Shown: one piece after another, positions 31,401-43,600 of the stretch | Position numbering within the stretch: the stretch's first letter is position 1 | Layout: every line of letters starts with the position of its first letter | Origin: Urechis unicinctus | Taxonomy: Eukaryota > Annelida > Polychaeta > Xenopneusta > Urechidae | Direction of reading: 5' to 3' | Length of the DNA stretch: 64,000 nucleotides | Assembly (NCBI GenBank): GCA_034190875.2 | Contig: JAXDRA010000551.1 | Coordinates: 92,729 to 156,728 of the forward strand | Made by a program: the position numbers and the translations under genes | Notes under the pieces: generated by a model | What the model was told of the DNA's origin: nothing | What the model saw: the letters and a program-made list of their open reading frames with translations, nothing else | The model's database searches: none

Positions 31401-31426
31401 TCATCGTTCGCAGTTATAGAGTGCGC
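25440..31426. repeat. 5.96-kb higher-order repeat, copy 2
   Basis: This is the second copy of the unit starting at 19,483, with marker blocks B (25,440), C (26,249), D (27,093) and A (29,330) spaced 802, 848 and 2,238 bp. Divergence from copy 1 is by scattered substitutions and rare small indels. Where the next B block would be expected (near 31,400) there is instead an A-type block at 31,427, so the regular B-C-D-A cycle breaks here. Downstream the array changes to shorter A-A spacing. Confidence 0.86.
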
Positions 31427-33320
31427 TACACAGACATCATAATCATATTTGTAAAGCCTGCTCAACACTGACATAAAAGTCTGCTGTATGAAGAATTAGG
31501 TACAATGACACCATAGTCAACTGTGTAAAAACTGCGCTACGCAGACCTCATAGTCAGTTGTTTGTAGATTTCGCTACGCTGAAGTCATAGTCAGTTGTAT
31601 GTAGATTTCGCTACACTGACATTATAGCCGTCTATGCAAAAACTACTTTTCACTGACATGCTATTCAGCTGTATATAGAGTTCGCTACACTGACATCATC
31701 GTGCGCTGTTGATCGAGTTCCCTACACTGACATCATCGTCCGCTGTATATAGAGTTCGCTACACTGACATTATCGTGAGCTGTAAAAAATGTTCACTACA
31801 CCGACATCAGCGTCCGCTGTATATAGAGTTTTCTACATTGACATCTCAGTCAGCTGTAAACCAAGTTCGATACACTAACATCATCGTCCGCTGCATATAG
31901 ATTTCGCTACACTGACATCATCGTCTGGTGAATATAGAGTTCGCTACATTGACATCTCAGTCAGCTGTATATGAAGTTCGCTACGCCGACATCATCGTCC
32001 CCTGTATAATGAGATCACTATGTTGATATCTCAGTCAGCTGTATATGAAGTTCTCTACGCTGACAACATAGTCAGCTGTACAGAGATTTTACTACACTGA
32101 CATCTCAGTGAGCTATATAAAGAGTACGCATCGCTTCGATCATAGTCCGCGGTTTATAGATTTCGCTAAACTGACATAATCGTCCGCTGTATATTGATTT
32201 CGCTACACTGACATCATCGTCTGCTGAATATAGAGTTCACTACATTGACATCTCAGTCAGCTGTATATAGAGTTCGCTACGCTGATATCAAATTCCGCTG
32301 TATTTAGAGTTCACTACATGGACATCTCAGTCAGCTGTGTTTGAAGTTCGCTATGCTAACATCATCGTCCGCTCTATATAGAGTTCTCTACACTGACATC
32401 ATCGTCCGCTCTATATATAGATCACTACATTGGCATCTCAGTCAGCTGTATATGAAGTTCGCAACGCTGACATCATTATCCGCTGTATATAGAGTTTGCT
32501 ACACTAACATCATCGTCCGCAGTACATTGAGTTCGCTACATTGACATCTCAGTCAGCTGTATATGAAGTTCGCCACGCTGACATCATCTTCCGCTGTATA
32601 TAGAGTTTACATTGACATCTCAGTCAGCTGTATAGAGAGTTCGCTAATCTGACATCATCGTCCGCTGTATATAGAGTTCACTACATTGACATTTCAGTCA
32701 TTTGTATATAGGGTTCGCTACACTGACATCATCGTCCGCTGTATGTAGGGTTCACCACACTGACATCATCATGCGCTGTATATAGAGTTTACTACGCAGC
32801 ATCTCAGTCAGCTGTATATAGAGTACACTACGTTGACATCGTCCGTTGTATATTGAGTTCGCTACACTAACATCATCGTCCGCGGTACATAGAGTTCGCT
32901 ACATTGACATCTCAGTCAGCTGTATATGAAGTTCGCCACGCTGACATCATCTTCCGCTGTATATAGAGTTTACATTGACATCTCAGTCAGCTGTATATTG
33001 AGTTCGCTACACTAACATCATCGTTCGCAGTTTATAGAGTGCGCTACTGAGACATCATAATCATATTTGTAAAGCCTGCTCAACTCTGACATAAAAGTCT
33101 GCTGTATGAAGAATTAGGTACAATGACATCATAGTCAACTGTGTAAAAACTGCGCTACGCAGACCTCATAATCAGTTGTTTGTAGATTTCGCTACGATGA
33201 TGTCATAGTCAGTTGTATGTAGATTTCGCTACACTGACATTATAGCCGTCTATGCAAAAACTACTTTTCAATGACATGCTATTCAGCTGTATATAGAGTT
33301 CGCTACACTGACATCATCGT
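31021..33320. repeat. Local 1,620-bp duplication at the right end of the marker-block domain
   Basis: Positions 31,021-31,700 recur at 32,641-33,320 at an offset of 1,620 bp, including the A-type marker block (31,427 and 33,046) and the private variant TGTATGTAGGGTTCACC. Between the two lies a segment related to 8.3-9.0 and 30.1-30.8 kb. The block at 33,046 is the last in the window. Confidence 0.8.
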
Positions 33321-36300
33321 GCGCTGTATATAGAGTTCACTACACTTAAATCATCGTGCGCTGTATTTAGAGTTCACTACATTGACATCTCAGTCAGCCG
33401 TATATGAAGTTCGCTACACTAACATCATCGTCCGCTGTTGATCGAGTTTACTATACTGACAACATCGTGCGCTGTATATAGAGTACCCTACGTTGATATA
33501 TCAGTCAGCTGTATATATAGTTCGCTACACTGACATCATCGTCCGCTTTATGTAGAGTTCACCACACTGACATCATCGTGTGCTGTTTATAGAGTTCACT
33601 ACGCAGACACCTCAGTCATCTGTATATATGGTACACTACGTTGACATCATCGTCCGCTGTATATAGAGTTCGCTACACTGACATAATTCTGCGCTGTATA
33701 AAATGTTCACTACACTGACATCATCGTCCACTGTATATAGAGTTCACTACATTGACATCTCAGTCAGCTGTATATAAAGTTCGCTACGCTGACATCATCG
33801 TCCGCTGTATATAGAGTTTACATTGACATCTCAATCAGCTGTATAGAGAGTTCGCTAATCTGACATCATCGTCCGCTGTATATAGAGTTCACTACATTGA
33901 CATTTCAGTCAGCTGTATATAGAGTTCGCTACACTAACATCATCGTCCGCTGTATATAGAGTATACATTGACATCTCAGTCAGCTGTATATAGAGTTCGC
34001 TAGACGGATATCATCGTCCGCTGTATATAGAGTTTGCTACATTGACATCTCAGTAAGCTGTATGTAGAGTTCGCTACACTAACATCATCGTCTGCTGTAA
34101 GTAGAGTTCGCTATTCTGACATCATCGTCCGCTGAATATAGATTTCGCTATATTGATATCTCAGTCCGCTGTGTATAAAGTTCGCTACGCTGACATCATT
34201 GTCCTCTGTATATAGAGTTCCCTACATTAACATCTCAGTCGGCTGTATATGAAGTTCGCTAGGCTGACATCATAGTCGGCTGTACATAGAGTTCGCTACA
34301 CTAACATCATCGTCCGCTGTATATAGATTTCGCTACACAGATATCATCGTCCGCTGTATATAGAGTTCGCTACATTGACATTTCAGTAAGCTGTATATGA
34401 AGTTCGTTACGCTGACATCGTAGTCGGCTGTACATAGAGTTCACTACACTGACATCATCGTCCGCTGTATATAGAGTTCACTACATTGACATCTCAGTCA
34501 GCTGTATTTGAAGCTCGCTACGCTGACGTCATCGTCCGCTGTATATAGAGTTTACATTGACATCTCAGTCAGCTGTATAGATAGTTCGCTAATCTGACAT
34601 CATCGTCCTCTGTATATAGAGTTCATTACATTGACATTTCAGTAAGCTGTATATAGAGTTCGCTACATTAAGATCATCGTCTGCTGTATGTAGAGTTCGC
34701 TATACTGACATCATCGTCCGCTGAATATAGAGTTAGCTAAATTGACATCTCATTCCGCTGTATATAAAGTTCGCTACGCTGACATCAATTTACGCTGTAT
34801 AAAGAGTTCTCTACATTAACATCTCAGTCGGCTGTATATGAAGTTCGCTATGCTGAAATCATCGTCCGCTGTATATAGAGTTTACATTGACATCTCAGTC
34901 AGATGTATAGAGAGTTCGCTAATCTGACATCATTGTCCGCTGTATATAGAGTTCACTACATTGACATTTCAGTCAGTTGTATATAGAGTTCGCTACAATG
35001 ACATCATCGTCCGCTGTATGTAGAGTTCACCACGCTGACATCATCATGCGCTGTATATAGAGTTCACTACGCAGCATCTCAGTCAGCTGTATATAGAGTA
35101 CAATACGTTGACATCATCGTCCGCTGTACATAGAGTTCGCTACACTGACATCATCGTGCGCTTTATATAATGTTCACTACAATGACATCATCGTCCGCTT
35201 TATATAGAGTTCACTACATTGACATCTCAGTCAGCTGTATATGAAGTTCGCTATGCTGACATCATCGTCCGCTGTATATAGAGTTCGCTACACTGACATC
35301 ATCGTCCGCTGTATATAGAGTACACAACGTAGACATTTCAGAAAGCTGCATATAAAGTTTGCTACACTGACATCATCGTCCGCTGTATATAGACACTGAC
35401 ATCATCGTCCGCTGTATATAGAGTTCACTACATAGACATCTCAGTCAGCTGTATATGGAGTTCGCTACGCTGATATCATCGTCAGCTGTATATAGAGTTC
35501 GCTACGCTGATATCATATTCCGCTCTATTTAGAGTTCACTACATTGACATCTCAGTCAGCTGAATATAAAGTTCGCTACACTAACATCATCGTCCGCTGT
35601 TGATCGAGTTCCCTACCCTGACATCATTGTCCGCTGCATATAGAGTACCCTACGTTGATATTTCAGTCAGCTGTATATATAGTTCGCTACACTGACATCA
35701 TAGTGCGCTGTATAAAATGTTCACTACACTGACATCATCGTCCGCAGTATATAGAGTTCACTACATTGACATCTCAGTCAGCTGTATATGAAGTTCGCTA
35801 CGCTGACGTCATCGTCCGCTGTATATAGAGTTTACATTGACATCTCAGTCAGCTGTATAGAGAGTTCGCTAATCTGACATCATCGACCGCTGTATATAGA
35901 GTTTACATTGACATCTCAGTCAGCTGTATAGAGAGTTCGCTACTCTGACATCATCTTCCTCTGTATATAGAGTTCACTACATTGACATTTCAGTCAGTTG
36001 TATATAGAGTTCGCTACACTAACATCATCGTCCGCTGTATATAGAGTTAGATAAATTGACATATCAGTCCGCTGTATATAAAGTTCGCTACGCTGACATC
36101 AATTTACGCTGTATATAGAGTTCTCTGCATTAACATCTCAGTCGGCTGCATATTAAGTTCGCTACGCTGACAACATCGTCCGCTGTATATAGAGTTTACG
36201 TTGACATCTCAGTCAGATGTATAGAGAGTTCGCTAATCTGACATCATCTTCCGCTGTATTTAGAGTTCACTACATTGACATTTCAGTCAGTTGTATATAG

Positions 36301-39300
36301 AGTTCGCTACAATGACGTCATCGTCCGCTGTATGTAGAGTTCACCACGCTGACATCATCATGCGCTGTATATAGAGTTCACTACGCAGCATCTCAATCAG
36401 CTGTATATAGAGTACAAAACGTTGAAATCATCGTCCGCTGTACATAGAGTTCGCTACACTGACATCATCGTGTGCTTTATATAATGTTCACTACAATGAA
36501 ATCATCGTCCGCTTTATATAGAGTTCACTACATTGACATCTCAGTCAGCTGTATATAAAGTTCGATACACTAAAATTATCTTCCCGCTGTTTATAGAGTT
36601 CGCTACACTGACATCATCGTCCGCTGTATATAGAGTACACAACGTTGACATTACAGAAAGCTGTATATAAAGTTTGCTACACTGACATCATCGTCCGCTG
36701 TATATAGAGATCACTACATTGACATCTCAGTCAGCTGTATATGGAGTTCGCTACGCTGACATCATCGTCCGCTGTAAATAGAGTTCGCTACACTAACATC
36801 CTCGTCCGTTGTATATACAGTCTTCTACATTGACATCTCAGTCAGCTGTATATGAAGTTCGCAACGCTGACATCATTGTCCGCTGTATATAGAGTTTACA
36901 TTGACATTTCAGTCAGCTGTATATAGAGTACACTACGTTGACATCATCGTCTGCTGTATGCAGAGTTCACTTTATTCACATAATTGTCAGCCGTATATTG
37001 ACTACGCTACACTGACATTATAGTAAGCTGTATATAAAGTTCGCTGAATTGACATCATTGTCAGCTGTATATAGATTTCGCTACACTAACATGATCGTCC
37101 GCTGTTGATCGAGTTCCCTACACTGACATCATCGTCCGCTGTATATAGAGTACCCTACGTTGATATTTCAGTCAGCTGTATATATAGTTCGCTGCACTGA
37201 CATCATCGTCCGCTTTATGTAGAGTTCACCACACTGACATCATCCTGTGCTGTATATAGAGTTCACCACGCAGACATCTCAGTCAGCTGTATATAGATTA
37301 CACTAGGTTGACATCATCGTCCGCTGTATATAGAGATCGCTACACTGACATCATCGTGCGCTGTATAAAATGTTCACTACACTGACATCATCGTCCGCTG
37401 TATATAGAGTTCACTACATTGACATCTCAGTCAGCTGTATATGAAGTTCGCTACGCTGACTTCATCGTCCGCTGTATTTAGAGTTTACATTGACATCTAA
37501 GTCAGCTGTATAGAGAGTTCGCTAATCTGACATCATCGTCCGCTGTATATAGAGTTCACTACATTGACATTTCAGTCAGCTGTATATATAGTGCGCTACA
37601 CTAACATCATCGTCCGCTGTATATAGAGTTTACATTGACATCTCAGTCAGCTGTATATGGAGTTCGCTACACTGATATCATCGTCCGCTGTATATAGAGT
37701 TCGCTACATTGACATCTCAGTAAGCTGTATATAGAGTTCACTACATTGATCATATGAAGTTAGCTACGCTGACATCATCGTGCGCTGTATATAGAGTTCA
37801 CTACACTAACATCATCGTGCGCTGTATATATAGTTCACTACATTGACATCTTAGTCAGCTGTATATAAAGTTCGCTACACTAGCATCATCGTCCGCTGTT
37901 GATCGAGTTCCCTACACTGACATCATCGTCCGCTGTATATAGAGTACCCTACGTTGATATTTCAGTTAGCTGTATATATAGTTCGCTACACTGACATCAT
38001 CGTCCGCTTTATGTAGAGTTCACCACACTGACATCATCGTCCGCTATATATAGAGTTTACATTGACATCTCAGTCAGCTGTATAGAGAGTTCGCTAATCT
38101 GACATCATCGTCCGCTGTATATAGAGTTCGCTACATTGACATCTCCGTAAGCTGTATATAGATTTCGCTACACTAACATCATCGTCTGCTGTATGTAGAG
38201 TTCGCTATACTGACATCATCGTCCGCTGTATATATAGACATCTCAGTCCGCTAAAGTTCGCTATTGACATCATCGTCTCTGTATATAGAGCTGTCGCTGT
38301 ATGAAGTTCGCTACGCTGACATCATGTCGCTGTATATAGAGTTCACTACACTAACATCATCGTCCGCTGTATATAGAGTTCACTACATTGACATCTTAGT
38401 CAGCTGTATATAGAGTTCGCTACACTGACATCATCGTCCGCTGTTGATCGAGAGTTCCCTACACTGACATCATCGTCCGCTGTATATAGAGTTCCCTACG
38501 TTGATATTTCAGTTAGCTGTATATATAGTTCGCTACACTGACATCATCGTCCGCTTTATGTAGAGTTCACCACACTGACATCATCGTCCGCTATATATAG
38601 AGTTTACATTGACATCTCAGTCAGCTGTATAGAGAGTTCGCTAATCTGACATCATCGTCCGCTGTATATAGAGTTCGCTACATTGACATCTCGTAAGCTG
38701 TATATAGATTTCGCTACACTGACATCATCGTCTGCTGTATGTAGAGTTCGCTATACTGACATCATCGTCCGCTGAATATAGAATTCGCTATATTGACATC
38801 TCAGTCCGCTTTATATAAAATTCGCTACGCTGACATCATTGTCCTCTGTATATAGTGTTCTCTACATTAACATCTCAGTCGGCTGTACATGAAGTTCGCT
38901 ACGCTGACATCATAGTCGGCTGTACATAGAGTTCGCTACACTAACATCATCGTCCGCAGTATATAGAGTTCGCTACGCAGATATTATCGTCCGCTGTATA
39001 TAGAGTTTACATTGACATCTCAGTCAGATGTATAGAGAGTTCGCTAATCTGACATCATCGTCCGCTGTATATAGAGTTCACTACATTGACATTTCAGACA
39101 GTTGTATATTGAGTTCGCTACAATGACATCATCGTCCGCTTTATGTAGAGTTCACCACGCTGACATCATCATGCGCTGTATATAGAGTTCACTACGCAGC
39201 ATCTCAGTCAGCTGTATATAGAGTACAATACGTTGACATAATCGTCCGCTGTACATAGAGTTCGCTACACTGACATCATCGTGCGCTTTATTTAATGTTC

Positions 39301-42300
39301 ACTACAATGACATCATCGTCCGCTTTATATAGAGTTCACTACATTAACATCTCAGTCAGCTGTATATAAAGTTCGAAACGCTAACATAATCGTCCGCTGT
39401 TTATAGAGTTCGCTACAATGACATCATCGTCCGCTGTATTTAGAGTACACAACGTTGACATTTCAGAAAGGTGTATATAAAGTTTGCTACACTGACATCA
39501 TCGTCCGCTGTATATAGAGATCACTACGTTGACATCTCAGTCAGCTGTATATGGAGTTCGCTACGCTGACATTTTCGTCCGCTGGATCTTGAGTTCACTA
39601 CACTGACATCTCAGTCAGCTGTATATAAAGTTCGATACACTAACATCATCGTCCGCAGAATATAGAGATCACAATATTGACATCTCAGTCAGCTGTATAT
39701 GAAGCTCGCTACGCTGACATCATCGTACGCTGTATATAGAGTTTACATTGACATCTCAGTCAGATGTATAGAGAGTTCGCTAATCTGACATCATCGTTCG
39801 CTGTATATAGAGTTCGAAACATTGACATCTCAGTCAGCTGTATATGGAGTTCGCTACACTAACATCATCGTCTGCTGTATGAAGAGTTAGCTATACTGAC
39901 ATCATCGTCCGCTGAATATAGAGTTCGCGATATTGACATCTCAGTCCGCTGTATATAAAGTTCGCTACGCTGACATCATTGTCCGCTGAATATAGAGTTC
40001 TCTACATTAACGTCTCAGTCAGCTGTATATGAAGTTCGCTACGCTGACATTATCGTCCGCTGTGTATAGATTTTACATTGACATCGCAGTCAGCTGTATA
40101 TAGAGTTCGCTACACTGATACCATCGTACGCTGTATATAGAGTTCGCTACACTAACATGATCGTCCGCTGTATATAGAGTTTACATTGACATCTCAGTCA
40201 GCTGTATATAGAGTTCGCTACACTGATATCATCGTCCGCAGTATACAGAGTTCGCTACATTGACATTTCAGTAAGCTTTATATGAAGTTCGCTACGCTGA
40301 CATCATAGTCGGCTGTACATAGAGTTCGCTACACTAACATCATCGTCCGCAGTATATAGAGTTCGCTACACAGATATCATCGTCCGCTGTATATAGAGTT
40401 CGCTAAATTGACATCTCAGTAAGCTGCATATAGAGTTCGCTATATTAAGATCATCGTCTGTTGTACGTAGAGTTCGCTATACTGACATCATCGTCCGCTG
40501 AATATAGAGTTCTCTACATTAACATCTCAGTCGGCAGTATATGAAGTTCGCTACGCTGACATCATCGTCCGCTGTATATAGAGTTTACATAGACATCTCA
40601 GTCAGATGTATAGAGAGTTCGCTAATCTGACATCATCGTCCGCTGTATATAGAGTTCACTACATTGACATTTCAGTCAGTTGTATATAGAGATCGCTACA
40701 ATGACATCATCGTCCGCTGTATGTAGAGTTCACCACGCTGACATCATCATGCGCTGTATATAGAGTTCACTACGCAGCATCTCAGTCAGATGTATATAGA
40801 GTACAATACGTTGACATCATCGTCCGCTGTACATAGAGTTCGCTACACTGACATCATCGTGCGCTTTATTTAATGTTCACTACAATGACATCATCGTCCG
40901 CTTGATATAGAGTTCACTACATTGACATATCAGTCAGCTGTATATGAAGTTCGCTACGCTGACATCATCGTCCGCTGTATATAGAGTTCGCTACACTGAC
41001 ATCATCGTCCGCTGTATATAGAGTACACAATGTTGACATTTCAGAAAGCTGTATATAAAGTTTGCTACACTAACATCATCGTCCGCTGTATATAGAGTTC
41101 ACTACATAGACATCTCAGTCAGCTGTATATGGAGTTCACTACGCTGATATCATTGTCAGCTGTATATAGAGTTCGCTACGCTGATATCATATTCCGCTTT
41201 ATTTAGAGTTCACTACATTGACATCTCAGTCAGCTGTATATAAAGTTCGCTACACTAACATCATCGTCCGCTGTTGATCGAGTTCCCTACACTGACATCA
41301 TTGTCCGCTGCATATAGAGTACCCTACGTTGATATTACAGTCAGCTGTATATATAGTTCGCTACACTGACATCATCGTCCGCTTTATGTAGAGTTCACCA
41401 CACTGACATCATCGTGTGCTGTTTATAGAGTTCACTACGCAGATATCTCGGTCATCTGTATATAGAGTACACTACGTTGACATCATCGTCCGCTGTATAT
41501 AGAGTTCGCTACACTGACATCATAGTGCGCTGTATAAAATGTTCACTTCACTGACATCATCGTCCGCTGTATATAGAGTTCACTACATTGACATCTCAGT
41601 CAGCTGTATATGAAGTTCGCTACGCTGACGTCATCGTCCGCAGTATATAGAGTTTACATTGACATCTCAGTCAGCTGTATAGAGAGTTCGCTAATCTGAC
41701 ATCATCGTCCGCTGTATATAGAGTTCACTACATTGACATTTCAGTCAGCTGTAGATAGAGTTCGCTACACTAACATCATCGTCCGCTGTGTATAGAGTTT
41801 ACATTGACATCTCAGTCAGCTGTATATAGAGTTCGCTACACTGATATCATCGTCCGCTGTATGTAGAGTTCGCTGTACTGACATCATCGTCCGCTGAATA
41901 TAGAGTTCGCTATATTGACATCTCAGTCCGCTGTATATAAAGTTCGCTACGCTGACATCATTTCCTCTGTATGTAGAGTTCACTACATTGACATTTCAGT
42001 CAGTTGTATATAGAGTTCGCTACAATGACATCATCGTCCGCTGTATGTAGAGTTCACCACGCTGACATCATCATGCGCTGTATATAGAGTTCACTACGCA
42101 GCATATCAGTCAGCTGTATATAGAGTACAATACGTTGACATCATCGTCCGCTGTACATAGAGTTCGCTACACTGACATCATCGTTCGCTTTATATAATGT
42201 TCACTACAATGACATCATCGTCCACTTTATATAGAGTTCGCTATATTGACATATCAGTCCGCTGTATATAAAGTTCGCTACGCTGACATCATAGTCGGCT

Positions 42301-43600
42301 GTACACAGAGTTCGCTACACTAACATAATCGTCCGCAGTATATAGAGTTCGCTACACTGATATCATCGTCCGCTGTATATAGAGTTCGAAACATTGACAT
42401 CTCAGTCAGCTGTATATAGAGTTCGCTACACTAACATCATCATCTGCTGTATGTAGAGTTCGCTATACTGACATCATCGTCCGCTGAATATAGAGTTCGC
42501 TATATTGACGTGTCAGTCAGCTGTATATGAAGTTCGCTACGCTGACATTATCGTCCGCTGTATATAGATTTTACATTGACATCTCAGTCAGCTGTATATA
42601 GAGTTCGCTACACTGATATCATCGTCCGCTGTATATAGAGTTCGCTACACTAACATGATCGTCTGCTGTATGTAGAGTTCGCTATACTGACATCATCGTC
42701 CTCTGAATATAGAGTTCGCTATATTGAAATATCAGTCCGCTGTATATAAAGTTCGCTACGCTGACATCATTGTCCTCTGTATATAGTGTTCTCTACATTA
42801 ACATCTCAGTCGGCTGTATATGAATTTCGCTACTCTACCATCATCGTCCGCTGTATATAGAGTTCGCTACATTGACATCATCGTCCGCTGAATATAGAGT
42901 TAGCTAAATTGACATCTCAGTCCGCTGTATATAAGTTCGCTACGCTGACATCAATGTACGTTGTATATAGAGTTCTCTACATTGACATCATCAGTCCGCT
43001 GTATATGAAGTTCGCTACGCTGACATCATCGTCCGCTGTATATAGAGTTTACATTGACATCTCAGTCAGATGTATATATAGAGTTCGCTAATCTGACATC
43101 ATCGTCCGCTGTATATAGAGTTCACTACATTGACATTTCAGTCAGCTGTATATAAAGTTCGCCGAGCTGACATCATCGTCCGCTGTATATAGAGTTCACT
43201 ACACTGACATCTCAGTCAGCTGTATAAAGAGTTCAATACACTGACATCTCGTCAGCTGTATATAGAGTTCGCTACGCTGACATCATCGTTCGCTGTATAT
43301 AGAGTTCACTATATACTGACATCATCGTCAGCTGTATATAGAGTTGGCTACACTGACATCATCGTCCGCTGTATATAGAGTAAACTACGTTGACATCATC
43401 TGAAAGCTGTATATAGAGTTGCTACATTGACATCATCGTCAGCTGTATATAGAGTCGCTACGTTGACATTCAGAAAGCTGTATATAGAGTTCGCTACACT
43501 GACATCATCGTCAGCTGTATATAGAGTTCTCTACATTGACATCTCAGTCAGCTGTATATAAAGTTCGCTACGCTGACATCTGTATTAAGACTTCGTATAT
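33320..43600. repeat. 37-bp satellite without marker blocks, loosely ordered
   Basis: Monomers are still 37 bp, but the six-monomer marker block is absent. Weaker higher-order order can be followed with two private variants. The AGAGTACAATACG or AGAGTACAAAACG monomer occurs near 35,095, 36,412, 39,225, 40,800 and 42,125. The CAGAAAGCTG or CAGAAAGGTG monomer occurs near 35,341, 36,652, 39,472 and 41,043. Spacings of about 1.3 and 1.6 kb suggest a shorter, older higher-order unit. A noisy patch at 38,230-38,330 and the stretch from 42,840 carry irregular spacing. Confidence 0.85.
37885..38650. repeat. 547-bp tandem duplication inside the satellite
   Basis: The run from TGTTGATCGAGTTCCC through CAGTTAGCTG, CTTTATGTAGAG and AGAGTTCGCTAATC at 37,885-38,105 is repeated at about 38,432-38,650, offset 547 bp (near 15 monomers). 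The private variant CAGTTAGCTG, where other copies have CAGTCAGCTG, ties the two together. An irregular patch between them (38,230-38,330) may mark the junction or a base-calling problem. Confidence 0.7.
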
